This document shows, in pieces, positions 8,061 through 14,933 of a stretch of 34,837 bases of DNA. Position 1 is the first letter of the stretch. Each line of letters starts with the position of its first letter. The notes under the pieces are model-generated. The model had not been told where the DNA came from. It saw nothing but the letters and a program-made list of their open reading frames with translations, and made no database searches. The stretch lies in NCBI GenBank assembly GCA_036495525.1, contig DASXMR010000009.1, positions 1-34,837 on the forward strand. Reading direction: 5' to 3'. Made by a program: the position numbers and the translations under genes. The DNA is from DASXMR01 sp036495525. Its GTDB lineage: Bacteria; Actinomycetota; Actinomycetes; Streptosporangiales; Streptosporangiaceae.

Positions 8061-8240
8061 TCACCACAGGTCCCCGCCGGTCAGAACGTAGACGAACGGG
8101 ACCACCGGGATAATGCAGAAGATCGCCCAGGCCAGCTTCACGCCGGCCGAGATGTCAGCGCGGGTGAGCAGGTCAATCCAGATCAGCACGACCGCGATCG
8201 GGTGCAGGAAGCACAGCAGCAGTTCGACAAGCTTCTTCAT
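8061..8240 (-). CDS. Small two-helix membrane protein (PLDc_N-like)
   Basis: The product is a 59-aa protein starting MKKLVELLLCFLHPIAVVLI and ending PFVYVLTGGDLW. It has two hydrophobic helices (about residues 5-24 and 37-53) separated by a short polar loop. The second helix, with a Pro near its middle and a short polar tail, resembles the PLDc_N family of small membrane proteins, function unknown. The start is supported by a TANNNT box (TAGATT on the minus strand, 8247-8252) ending 6 nt before the ATG, the leaderless arrangement seen at other genes here. It is convergent with the hydroxyacid dehydrogenase, with 49 bp between stop codons. Confidence 0.65.
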   Translation of the reverse strand: MKKLVELLLCFLHPIAVVLIWIDLLTRADISAGVKLAWAIFCIIPVVPFVYVLTGGDLW

Positions 8241-8246
8241 CCCCGG

Positions 8247-8252
8247 AATCTA
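8247..8252 (-). promoter_or_regulatory. -10 box (TAGATT), leaderless promoter
   Basis: On the minus strand TAGATT fits TANNNT and ends 6 nt before the ATG of the 59-aa membrane protein. There is no convincing Shine-Dalgarno, so a leaderless transcript is likely. Confidence 0.4.
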
Positions 8253-8295
8253 CCCAGCAGCGCCCCGGCCATCCAGGGCCGCGCCGCGACCGCGG

Positions 8296-9438
8296 CTAGG
8301 GAGTGCCCCAGGTAACCGGTATGCCGTGCGGGCGTGCGGTGCCGAGGAGCTGCTCCGCCCCGTCACCGGGGAAGGCCGTCAGGCAGACCTGGAAGCCGCG
8401 GTCGCGCCGGGGCTCAAGGAACAGATAGCCAAAACGAGAGGTACTGGTGGCGGCTGCGCCGAGTTCGCTGACCCGGCTGGCCAGGGCTGCGCGCTGGTCA
8501 GGAGCCAGGTACTGGCGCATCACCGAGTGCCAGAGGACCGTCCAGCTGCCGTCGGCGAGACTCGTCCTGGCCAGCGTCGCCGAGGCAGGCTCCCGGCGCA
8601 GGTCGACCGGGATCGCCGCGGCAAGGTCGAGCGCGCCGCGCAGCCGCTGCAGCCGGTCGCGCTGATCCGGCCAGACATAGGCGGTGAGGGTCAGCGCGCC
8701 GTCGGCGCTGACCGGGTCGATGGGATCGGTGTCCCCGCCAGTGCGGGAGATGACCTGCACGTGCCCGGCGGGCGGTGACTGGCCCTGCCAGCCGCCGCGC
8801 AGCACCACCGGCGAGGCCGGGTCGCCGTAGCTGCCCGACTCCCCCGCCACGCAGAACCGGTCGGCGCGCAGGTTCAGCCCGGCGCTGGCGCCGATCTCCA
8901 CCAGCGCGATCGGGAGTGCCGCCCGGGCGGCCAGGTAGCGCATCCCGCCGATGAGCGCGGCGCCGCGGCCGACCTCGTTGGTCTGCGGCGGCCTGGCGAG
9001 CCAGCCGCGCACCTGGTCGCGCTGGCCGGCCAGGACGCTGCGCAGCGCCTGCCAGGCGTGACCGGCGCCCGGTCCAGGATCGCGCTGCCCGCCGGCTGAC
9101 GGGTAGAACTCGGCGAGCTCGGGCGCCTGTCCGGACAGCACCAGCGCGTGCACGCCGCCGAGCATCCGCAGGGCGAGGGCGCTCGGCCCGCGGTCGAGCA
9201 GGTGGCCGGCCAGCACGCCGGCGGTGGGCCCGGCCGCCAGCAGGTCATCCGCTGCGTGCGCCAGCAGGCCCGCGTAGAGCGGGCTGCCCAGGCTTCCGCA
9301 CGCGTCGCCCTGCTCGCGCAGCAGCCGGGCGGTCCGTTCCTCCGGCAGCTCGCCAGCCGGCTCGCCGGCCAGCCCAGCCGGCTGCGGATCCGGCTGACTC
9401 CCGTCCCGGCTCGCTGGTGCGAGGTCGCGCTCAGTCAC
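8296..9438 (-). CDS. DUF2332 family protein
   Basis: The product is 380 aa from the GTG at 9438. It matches the actinobacterial DUF2332 family in length and in conserved segments: SPLYAGLLAHAADDLL near residue 55, LVEIGASAGLNLRADRF in the middle, a LTAYVWPDQRDRLQRL segment, and the VLWHSVMRQYL and GYLFLEPRR segments near the end. The central motif (EIGASAGLNL) resembles a methyltransferase-type glycine loop, which is an inference only. A longer in-frame ORF to 9702 was rejected because the extension is Pro/Ala-rich without family similarity. A CATAGT box (9445-9450) sits 6 nt before the GTG. The function of the family is unknown. Confidence 0.82.
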   Translation of the reverse strand: MTERDLAPASRDGSQPDPQPAGLAGEPAGELPEERTARLLREQGDACGSLGSPLYAGLLAHAADDLLAAGPTAGVLAGHLLDRGPSALALRMLGGVHALVLSGQAPELAEFYPSAGGQRDPGPGAGHAWQALRSVLAGQRDQVRGWLARPPQTNEVGRGAALIGGMRYLAARAALPIALVEIGASAGLNLRADRFCVAGESGSYGDPASPVVLRGGWQGQSPPAGHVQVISRTGGDTDPIDPVSADGALTLTAYVWPDQRDRLQRLRGALDLAAAIPVDLRREPASATLARTSLADGSWTVLWHSVMRQYLAPDQRAALASRVSELGAAATSTSRFGYLFLEPRRDRGFQVCLTAFPGDGAEQLLGTARPHGIPVTWGTP

Positions 9439-9444
9439 CCGGTC

Positions 9445-9450
9445 ACTATG
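9445..9450 (-). promoter_or_regulatory. -10-like box (CATAGT) at DUF2332 gene
   Basis: On the minus strand CATAGT keeps the important A2 and T6 of the TANNNT box and ends 6 nt before the GTG start. It is consistent with a leaderless transcript, but weaker than the other examples in this window. Confidence 0.3.
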
Positions 9451-9544
9451 ACAGCAGCCCCCGTCAGCTGACTTGGCCGGCTCAGGCAGCGCGCCGGCGG
9501 GCACTGGGCCGCGCCGGGCGGGCGCCGCAGCGGCGCCGTCATTG

Positions 9545-10126
9545 TCAGCCGGCCCGGACGGCAATGCCCGGATAGTCGAGCACCAGGCCACTCCGGTCGT
9601 AGCCGAGCCGGCTGGTGAAGTCAAAGGCAGGAGCGGCGTAGTCATATCGCTGACGTGCGGAGTCGTCAGTGATCCGCAGGTATGCCTGCTCGAGGCGATC
9701 AACGTTCAGGCTTGCCGCGTGAACGTAGGCGGCAGGCGCGCCGGCGCCGGCGCCAACCGCGAGCCGCAGCCGGTGCACGGGCAGCGCGTTGGTCATTGCT
9801 GACGACTCCAGGTCGACATCCATGCAGCCGTCAAGGCGGGGCGCCGGGTCGCCGTCGACGCGCCAGTGTCCCGCGCCGTCAGACTCAAGCAGCGTCTGAC
9901 GCTGCCCGCTGGCGCTCCGTGCCGTGATCCGTGCGCTCCGGGTGCCCCAGGCCCCGTCCAGCTGGATGCTGTAAGTCACGATCCATGTCTGGGCGTCCTG
10001 GAGGGCTGCCGTGCTTCCGTCAATGCGCCAGCCATCCTGCACGGCCTCGAAGTAGCAGACCTCGAAGCCCGCGCGGGCGCCGCGGTGCTGCCAGCATGCG
10101 GTCGCCGGAAGAGGGCGGAAGTCCAC
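9545..10126 (-). CDS. Putative glycolipid-binding protein (DUF1089-like)
   Basis: The product is 193 aa from the GTG at 10126. It looks like the Glycolipid_bind/DUF1089 family, whose members are about 190 aa. Family-like segments are WQHRGARAGFEVCYFE near the N-terminus, the alternating beta pattern WRIDGSTAAL...WIVTYSIQLD, HWRVDGDPAPRLDGC, DVDLESSAMTNALPVHRL, and the C-terminal FDFTSRLGYDRSGLVLDYPG. The tail matches the family pattern of a Tyr-containing strand followed by VxDYPG. No signal peptide is seen. An upstream in-frame extension to 10279 runs through a hairpin and lacks family similarity, so it was not used. The binding ligand is not predictable. Confidence 0.75.
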   Translation of the reverse strand: MDFRPLPATACWQHRGARAGFEVCYFEAVQDGWRIDGSTAALQDAQTWIVTYSIQLDGAWGTRSARITARSASGQRQTLLESDGAGHWRVDGDPAPRLDGCMDVDLESSAMTNALPVHRLRLAVGAGAGAPAAYVHAASLNVDRLEQAYLRITDDSARQRYDYAAPAFDFTSRLGYDRSGLVLDYPGIAVRAG

Positions 10127-10132
10127 CGGGCC

Positions 10133-10138
10133 AGTCTG
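10133..10138 (-). promoter_or_regulatory. -10-like box (CAGACT) at DUF1089 gene
   Basis: On the minus strand CAGACT (A2 and T6 conserved) ends 6 nt before the GTG at 10126. It is a weak leaderless-promoter candidate supported mainly by the same spacing at other genes here. Confidence 0.22.
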
Positions 10139-10255
10139 GCAGCTTCCACCGCGGCCAGGCAGCGCGCAGCAGCTCAGGCTCGGCCAGTTACCGGCGGGCA
10201 CAGGGCATGACGAAAACCCATGCGTGTCGCCTAGGCATGGCGGGCATGCATGGGT

Positions 10256-10302
10256 AAAAATGGGACGAGGCCCCTCCATGTATGAGATGGAGGGGCCTCG
10301 TC
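10256..10302 (-). terminator. Perfect 16-bp hairpin with T-tract
   Basis: Bases 10264-10279 and 10287-10302 form a perfect 16-bp inverted repeat around a 7-nt loop. Read on the minus strand the hairpin is followed by CCATTTTT (10263-10256), a good intrinsic terminator layout for transcripts coming from the MaoC gene side. It lies inside a longer repeated element described separately. Confidence 0.55.
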
Positions 10303-10359
10303 AGGCCTGGCGTCATTGTCCGCCCGCCGATCGCACGGGCGGGAGCGCTCCGCCTGACC
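10271..10359. repeat. Dispersed two-hairpin element, copy A
   Basis: This 89-bp segment matches 27740-27827 (88 bp) at both ends. The first 26 bases (10271-10296) differ from the other copy at one position. The last ~22 (10338-10359, GGCGGGA...CCTGACC) are also closely alike. The middle 40 or so bases differ, yet each copy can form a second hairpin there (CCGCCCG/CGGGCGG in this copy, 7 bp). Conserved ends with a changed but still paired middle suggest selection on structure. It lies in a gene-free stretch, downstream of a minus-strand gene's stop and 145 bp upstream of a minus-strand start. Confidence 0.6.
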
Positions 10360-10788
10360 TGCCACCGCCACTCAGACCGGCCCTGAACTCGGGTTTCCCC
10401 GATTTCCTGACCCTCCGGAGTCTCCCCCGAAGTGGCCCTCGTTTTGGTGGTGAGTGCATTTCTACGCCCCCCGGCCGGCCCGCACAAGGGGTTTCCGTTT
10501 ACCTTTTCAAGATTCTTTCGTCATCCACAAGACGAGGTCCGTTATCCCCCGAGCAGGCCCGCTGTCCACATGACAGTCCACAACCCGCTCCACAGCAGCT
10601 GTGCACATCCCGGCTCGTCGGCGCTCGGCGGCCTGTGGCGCCCGGCGGCTCGCCACGCACGTCGCGTGCCCCGCACTTCACGTAAGCCGGCCGCTACCAG
10701 CGCCGGCGAAAGGACGCCAACTCGCGCAGGCCGGGCGTCCCCAGCAGCACCCTGCACCAGCGGGGGAAGTAGCGGGGCAGCGCGTCGC
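10360..10788. other. Gene-free stretch with an AT-richer island
   Basis: Open frames here have no ribosome binding site or family similarity. Bases 10490-10560 are clearly less GC-rich than the rest of the window (TTTCCGTTTACCTTTTCAAG and neighbouring bases). This island is followed by a cluster of TCCACA 9-mers listed separately. The minus strand directly after the MaoC stop encodes a protein-like stretch (SDALPRYFPRWC...) without a start codon, possibly a gene relic. Confidence 0.5.
10521..10607 (+). repeat. Cluster of DnaA-box-like 9-mers with 12-13 bp period
   Basis: Nine-mers resembling the actinobacterial DnaA box TTGTCCACA occur at 10562 (CTGTCCACA), 10574 (CAGTCCACA), 10586 (CGCTCCACA) and 10599 (CTGTGCACA). 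An outlier lies at 10521 (TCATCCACA). The last four start 12, 12 and 13 bp apart, an iteron-like spacing. The cluster follows an AT-richer stretch. No dnaA, dnaN or rep gene is in the window, so it is not called an origin. Match quality to the consensus is 6-8 of 9 bases. Confidence 0.35.
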
Positions 10789-11688
10789 TCAGTCCGGCTG
10801 AGCAGCGCTGGCCGCCGCCGGGCGGTACTGCATCTCGCCGCGGTCGATGACAACCGCCCCGTCCTGGGTGGCGGTCTGGAACCGGGCGCTGCGCGTCCCG
10901 CCGCCCTCGCCAGCCGCGTCGTCGAGCCAGACCGAGACCGTGAGCGTGTCACCAGGGTAGACCGGCCTGGTGAACCGTCCCGACATCGCGGCGAACCGCG
11001 CTGGATCGCCGGCGCATATCTCGTGCAGCAGCGCCCGGCCAGTCACGCCGTAACTGCACAGGCCGTGCAGGATCGGCCGGCTGAAGCCGCCCCTGGCAGC
11101 GAACTTCGGGTCTGCGTGCAGCGGGTTGCGGTCCCCGGACAGCCGGTAGATCAGCGCCTGCTCCGGCCTGGTCGGCAGCACCACCTGAGCCTCTGGTGCG
11201 CGATCGGGCCGCTGCCAGGCGTCCCGCTGGCCGCCGTCACCCCCGAAACCGCCCTCACCCCTGATGAAGGTGCCCGACCGGGCCGTGACCAGCAGCTCGC
11301 CGGTCCGCACGTCGGTGGCCACGTTCTCGGTGACCACGAGGGCGCCGGAGCGCTTGTCGTAGATGCCGGTGACCGTCGCCACCGTGCGCACGGTGCCGGC
11401 TACCGGCAGCGGGCGGTGCAGCGTGAAGGCCTGCTCGGCGTGCACCAGCAGCGCACGGTCGAAGTCACCCAGGCTCCGCTGAGGGCGTGCCTGCGAGATC
11501 AGCACCGCGTAAGTCGGCAGCACCTGCTGCGTGATCCCCTCGCTGTTCTCGGTGGTGAACTCCAGCTCCCGCAGCGGGTCGCCGAGTCCGGCGCCGACCC
11601 CCACCGCGTAGAGCAGCGCGTCGGCCGAGGTCCAGGAGCGCTCATGCGGCTCGCCCGGCACGCCGACCAGGCTGTGGTCAAGGGTCAT
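10789..11688 (-). CDS. MaoC/hydratase-2 family enoyl-CoA hydratase
   Basis: The product is 299 aa, the size of double hot-dog hydratase-2 enzymes such as the hydratase part of peroxisomal MFE-2. It would add water to trans-2-enoyl-CoA to give (3R)-hydroxyacyl-CoA. The hydratase-2 motif is intact at residues 181-198 (YRLSGDRNPLHADPKFA), with catalytic D186 and H191, followed by FSRPILHGLCSYG. Residues 1-150 form the non-catalytic hot-dog that widens the acyl pocket for bulky substrates. The ATG at 11688 has a strong ribosome binding site (GGGAGG, 7 nt upstream). It is divergent from an SDR gene, and a TAGAA-N5-TTCTA operator lies between them, linking it to the acyl-CoA dehydrogenase units. 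It probably acts in beta-oxidation of a bulky or branched acyl chain. Confidence 0.88.
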   Translation of the reverse strand: MTLDHSLVGVPGEPHERSWTSADALLYAVGVGAGLGDPLRELEFTTENSEGITQQVLPTYAVLISQARPQRSLGDFDRALLVHAEQAFTLHRPLPVAGTVRTVATVTGIYDKRSGALVVTENVATDVRTGELLVTARSGTFIRGEGGFGGDGGQRDAWQRPDRAPEAQVVLPTRPEQALIYRLSGDRNPLHADPKFAARGGFSRPILHGLCSYGVTGRALLHEICAGDPARFAAMSGRFTRPVYPGDTLTVSVWLDDAAGEGGGTRSARFQTATQDGAVVIDRGEMQYRPAAASAAQPD

Positions 11689-11719
11689 CGCGGACCTCCC
11701 GATTGCGCACGATCCGATT

Positions 11720-11734
11720 TAGAATCCTGTTCTA
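11720..11734. promoter_or_regulatory. Operator copy 1, TAGAA-N5-TTCTA
   Basis: TAGAATCCTGTTCTA has perfect 5-bp arms with a 5-nt spacer. A further half-site (TAGAATTA) begins at 11733, overlapping its 3' arm. It lies in the divergent promoter region between the MaoC and SDR genes. The same arms and spacing occur at 18464-18478 and, with one mismatch, at 20570-20584. It is likely a TetR-type operator. Confidence 0.55.
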
Positions 11735-11893
11735 GAATTATCCTTCGGATCCCGAGCGGCGTGTCAAGGCAGGACGGCCGGCGACGGTGCTGGCCTGGCT
11801 GCGCATCAGCCAGGCCGCGGAGCGCCGGGAGGTCGCGTGTCCCGCCACGGCGCAGCGCGGCGAGGCCAAGGAACGGCGAGGCGAGGAGCGGTC

Positions 11894-12694
11894 ATGGGCA
11901 TGCTGGACGGCAAGGTCGCCATCGTCACCGGCGCGAGCCGGGGCATCGGCGCGCAGATAGCCAGGCGGTTCGCCGCGGAAGGCGCCATGGTCGCCGTCGC
12001 CGCCCGGACGACCGAGGAGGGCAGCTCGCCGCTGCCCGGCTCGATCGGCGAGACGGTGCGGCAGATCAGCGCGGCCGGCGGCACCGCCGTCGCCATCGCC
12101 ACCGACCTGGCCAGGCCCGGCGACCGCGAGCGCCTGGTCAGCGAGACGCGCCGGCAGCTCGGCGTGCCCGACATCCTGGTCAGCAACGCGGCGGTGACGT
12201 ACTTCACCAGGGTTGAGGACTTCACGCCTAAGCGGTACGCGCTGATGTTCGCCGTCCAGGTCGAAGCGCCGTTCCAGCTGGCCACGCTGGTGCTGCCGGG
12301 CATGCGCGAGCACGGCCGCGGCTGGATCCTCAACATCTCCTCGGTGGCGGCGCGCCACCCGGCCATGCCGCCGGGCAGCCGGGCCACCCGCGGCGGCACC
12401 GTCTACGGGATGTGCAAGGCAGCCGTGGAGCGGTTCTCGACCGGGCTGGCCGCCGAGCTCTACGCCGATAACATCGCGGTCAATGCGCTGTCGCCGAACA
12501 AGGTCGTGCCGACGCCAGGCACGCTGTTCCACCACCTCACCACCGCTGACGACCCGGACAGCGAGCCGCCCGAGGTGATGGCCGAGGCGGCGCTGATGCT
12601 CTGCTCAGCTGACCCGCACAGCCTGACCGGCCGGATCACCTATTCCCGCGACCTGCTGGCCGAGCTCGGTGTCAGCGTGCCAGCAGGGAGGTAG
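11894..12694 (+). CDS. SDR family NAD(P)-dependent dehydrogenase
   Basis: The product is 266 aa. The ATG at 11894 is preceded by GAGGAG with a 5-nt gap. A longer frame to 11837 lacks a ribosome binding site. Classical short-chain dehydrogenase features are present: TGASRGIG (residues 12-19), NAA at 98-100, S150 (NISSVAA) and the YxxxK pair Y171/K175 (YGMCKAAVE). Family members oxidise or reduce hydroxyl/keto groups; here the neighbourhood suggests a 3-hydroxyacyl-CoA or steroid-like substrate. An insertion (SSPLPGSIGETV, residues 44-55) between beta-2 and alpha-C is typical of an actinobacterial SDR subgroup rather than FabG. It is divergent from the MaoC gene with a shared operator, so both are probably induced together. 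Confidence 0.86.
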   Translation: MGMLDGKVAIVTGASRGIGAQIARRFAAEGAMVAVAARTTEEGSSPLPGSIGETVRQISAAGGTAVAIATDLARPGDRERLVSETRRQLGVPDILVSNAAVTYFTRVEDFTPKRYALMFAVQVEAPFQLATLVLPGMREHGRGWILNISSVAARHPAMPPGSRATRGGTVYGMCKAAVERFSTGLAAELYADNIAVNALSPNKVVPTPGTLFHHLTTADDPDSEPPEVMAEAALMLCSADPHSLTGRITYSRDLLAELGVSVPAGR

Positions 12695-12728
12695 GCAGGC
12701 GGGCGGCCGGGCGCGGTCAGGGCGCGGC

Positions 12729-13421
12729 GTGGCGCAGCCGCCGGCAGCAGGCCGGACGTCACCGGGACCGGCCAGGCCGGCTGGCTGGGTCCGGGTGGAC
12801 TGTCACCTCCATACGGCGGCGTCGGGCGACGCGGTGACCACGCTCGACCAGCTCGCCGCGCGGGTCGAGCAGGCCGGCCTTGACGTGGTCTGCGTCACCG
12901 ACCACAACGTGACTTCCGCCGCCGTGCAGGCCGTGCACCGGGGCATTAGCGGCCGGGTCATCGTCGGCGAGGAGATCAGGACCGCGGACGGCGACGTCAT
13001 CGGGCTGTTCCTGACCGAGCGGATCCCGTACGTGCTGCCGCTCGCCGAGGTCGTCGCGCGGATCAGGGCGCAAGGCGGACTGGTCTACCTGCCGCATCCG
13101 TTCGACCTGGCCCGCAGCAGCCTGGGCGACAAGGCTGCCGCGCTATGCGCCGCAGGGCACGCCGATGTCGTCGAGGTCTTCAACGCCAAGATCAGCGACG
13201 ACGCGGTGAATCAGCAGGCGGCCGCCCTCGCCGCCCGGTTCGGCCTGCCAGGCGCCGCCGGCTCCGACGCGCACGACCCGCCCGGCATCGGCGCTGCCTA
13301 CCTGCAGATGCCCGACTTCGACAGCCCGCGCGAGTTCATGGCGTCCCTGCGCCAGGCCACCATCACCGGCGAATATCGCCCGCACGCGCCCCGCTACCAG
13401 CAACGCCCGCGGCGGCGCTAG
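12729..13421 (+). CDS. PHP-domain metal-dependent phosphoesterase
   Basis: The product is 230 aa if the GTG at 12729 is used. All PHP metal-binding motifs are visible: VDCHLHT, VTDHN, a central GEE, LPHPFD and GSDAHDP. These coordinate a trinuclear metal centre in phosphoesterases that cleave nucleotide or phosphoprotein substrates; the actual substrate is unknown. The start is uncertain: an in-frame GTG at 12669 would overlap the SDR gene by 26 bp, and a GTG at 12795 sits directly before the first motif. None has a clear ribosome binding site. The gene follows the SDR gene closely and may be cotranscribed, but nothing suggests a role in acyl-CoA metabolism. Confidence 0.8.
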   Translation: MAQPPAAGRTSPGPARPAGWVRVDCHLHTAASGDAVTTLDQLAARVEQAGLDVVCVTDHNVTSAAVQAVHRGISGRVIVGEEIRTADGDVIGLFLTERIPYVLPLAEVVARIRAQGGLVYLPHPFDLARSSLGDKAAALCAAGHADVVEVFNAKISDDAVNQQAAALAARFGLPGAAGSDAHDPPGIGAAYLQMPDFDSPREFMASLRQATITGEYRPHAPRYQQRPRRR

Positions 13422-13479
13422 CTGCAGGGCCGGGGTGGCCTGCTTCGTGGGTAGTGCGGATGGGAGGGCAGCGGACGGC

Positions 13480-13797
13480 TCAGCGCTTGCCGACGGGGGT
13501 CGCTTCGACGACGGCGTCGAGGGTGCCGGCTGCGGTGTTGTAGACGTACCCGCTGACCATGATGCTGGGGGACAGCTGCGGCGCGGTGACCAGCGTGTTG
13601 ACGTCGGCGCGGACGGTCGAGGCAGGGTCAGTGGCTGGCAGCCAGGCCAGTTCGGCTTCGATGCAGCCGCTGCGGGCGGCGAAGCCGCGGCGCAGCTCCG
13701 GGTCGGCCAGCAACGTCGAGCGGCCCGAGCGCCAGGCCAGCACGCCAGGCAGAACCGCTGCGGCGGTACGCGCAGCGGCGGTACCGGCACAGGCCAC
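13480..13797 (-). pseudogene. Carbonic anhydrase C-terminal remnant
   Basis: This 105-codon frame starts at a GTG 5 bp after the stop codon of the acyl-CoA dehydrogenase gene. Its last ~55 residues (ASTVRADVNTLVTAPQLSP, then IMVSGYVYNTAAGTLDAVVE) closely resemble the C-terminal end of beta-carbonic anhydrases, which ends with a GYVYDVxTG strand. The first half is Ala/Arg-rich and lacks the zinc ligands of the family (CxDxR, then HxxC), so a catalytic domain is missing. I read it as a decayed or truncated copy. It could instead be a small expressed protein of the same fold fragment. Confidence 0.4.
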
Positions 13798-13801
13798 CGG
13801 A

Positions 13802-14917
13802 TTAGATGCCGATGCGGGTGGCCAGCCGCTCGCGGTGATAACTGGCGTCGCCGAGGAACAGCTCGCTGGCCTTGGCCCGCTTGAAGTACAGGTGCGCGTC
13901 GTGCTCCCAGGTGAACCCGATGCCGCCGTGGATCTGGATGTTCTCGGCCGCGACGTGGAAGTACACGTCGGAGGCGTAGGCCTTGGTCAGCGCGGCGACG
14001 ACCGGGACCTCACCGGAGTCTTCCGCTACCGAGGCCGCCGCGTAAGCGACAGCCGAGCGCAGTGACTCCACCTCAAGCAGCAGGTCTGCGCAGCGGTGCT
14101 TGATCGCCTGGAAGCTGCCAATGGGCCGGCCGAACTGGTGCCGGATCTTGGCGTAGTCCACGGCCATGTCGAGTGCACGCTGCGCGCCGCCGAGCTGCTC
14201 GGCTGCCTGGGCGACCGCCGCGACGTCGAGGGTGCGGTCCAGGATCACGGCGCCGTCACCCGCTGCCCCGATCAGCCGCGCGGCGGCCGACTCGAACTCG
14301 AGCCGGGCGAGCTTCCTGGTCTGGTCAAGCGTCGGCAGCGGCTGGCGGCTCAGCCCGGCCGCCGCCGCGTCCACGGCGAACAGGGACAGGCCCTCATCCG
14401 TCCTGGCGACGGCCAGGATCAGCTGCGCGCTGTGGCCGTCGAGCACGAAGCTCTTGTGCCCGTCGAGCACCCAGCCGTCCCCGGCGCGCGATGCGGCCAG
14501 CGCGATCGCGTCAGGCTCCCAGGAGCCGCCGTCCTCGGAGAACGCCAGCGTCGCCACCGTCTCGCCCGACGCGATACCGGGCAGCAGGTCCTGCTTGGCC
14601 GTCTCGTCAGCGCTCGCCAGCAGCGCGGTCGCGGCGAGCACGGCGCTGGCCAGGTAGGGGCCCGGGTACAGGCCGGCGCCCAGTTCCTCGAGCACGATCG
14701 CCTGCTCGGCGAAGCTGAACCCGGCGCCGCCGTACTCCTCGGGAATCGCGATCCCCTGCAGGCCGAGCTGACTGGCCGCCTGATCCCAGACCTTCTCGTC
14801 GATCGCGTCCTGCGTCTCCATCAGCTCGCGGACCCTGGGCAGCGGCGCCCGGTCTGCCAGGAAGCGCCGGACCGACTCGCGCAGCTCACGCTGCTCCGCC
14901 GTGACAGCGAACTTCAT
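13802..14917 (-). CDS. Acyl-CoA dehydrogenase (second subunit type)
   Basis: The product is 371 aa, a FAD-dependent acyl-CoA dehydrogenase that introduces the alpha-beta double bond into acyl-CoA. Seen motifs are MKFAVTAEQRELRESVRRF at the N-terminus, PEEYGGAGFSF, YAKIRHQFGRPIGSFQAIKH and the C-terminal IQIHGGIGFTWEHDAHLYFK. This C-terminal type is typical of actinobacterial FadE proteins that pair with a second acyl-CoA dehydrogenase to make heterotetramers on bulky CoA esters. The partner is probably the gene at 17146-18372, in the same minus-strand unit. The ATG is preceded by GGAGCAGGGGAG, and only 16 bp separate it from the synthetase gene upstream. Confidence 0.88.
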   Translation of the reverse strand: MKFAVTAEQRELRESVRRFLADRAPLPRVRELMETQDAIDEKVWDQAASQLGLQGIAIPEEYGGAGFSFAEQAIVLEELGAGLYPGPYLASAVLAATALLASADETAKQDLLPGIASGETVATLAFSEDGGSWEPDAIALAASRAGDGWVLDGHKSFVLDGHSAQLILAVARTDEGLSLFAVDAAAAGLSRQPLPTLDQTRKLARLEFESAAARLIGAAGDGAVILDRTLDVAAVAQAAEQLGGAQRALDMAVDYAKIRHQFGRPIGSFQAIKHRCADLLLEVESLRSAVAYAAASVAEDSGEVPVVAALTKAYASDVYFHVAAENIQIHGGIGFTWEHDAHLYFKRAKASELFLGDASYHRERLATRIGI

Positions 14918-14933
14918 CTCCCCTGCTCCGTTC

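Noticed and set aside
10490..10607. Chromosomal replication origin
   Set aside because: The box cluster is suggestive, but dnaA, dnaN, rpmH and other origin genes are absent and the matches are imperfect, so it is reported only as a pattern.
10694..10788. Possible gene fragment SDALPRYFPRWC... on the minus strand after the MaoC stop
   Set aside because: It is protein-like and ends at a stop codon, but has no start codon and no recognised family.
10432..12216. Long plus-strand frame of 594 codons
   Set aside because: It is antisense to the hydratase-2 gene, is Arg/Pro/Ala-rich without family motifs and arises from GC-biased codon use on the other strand.
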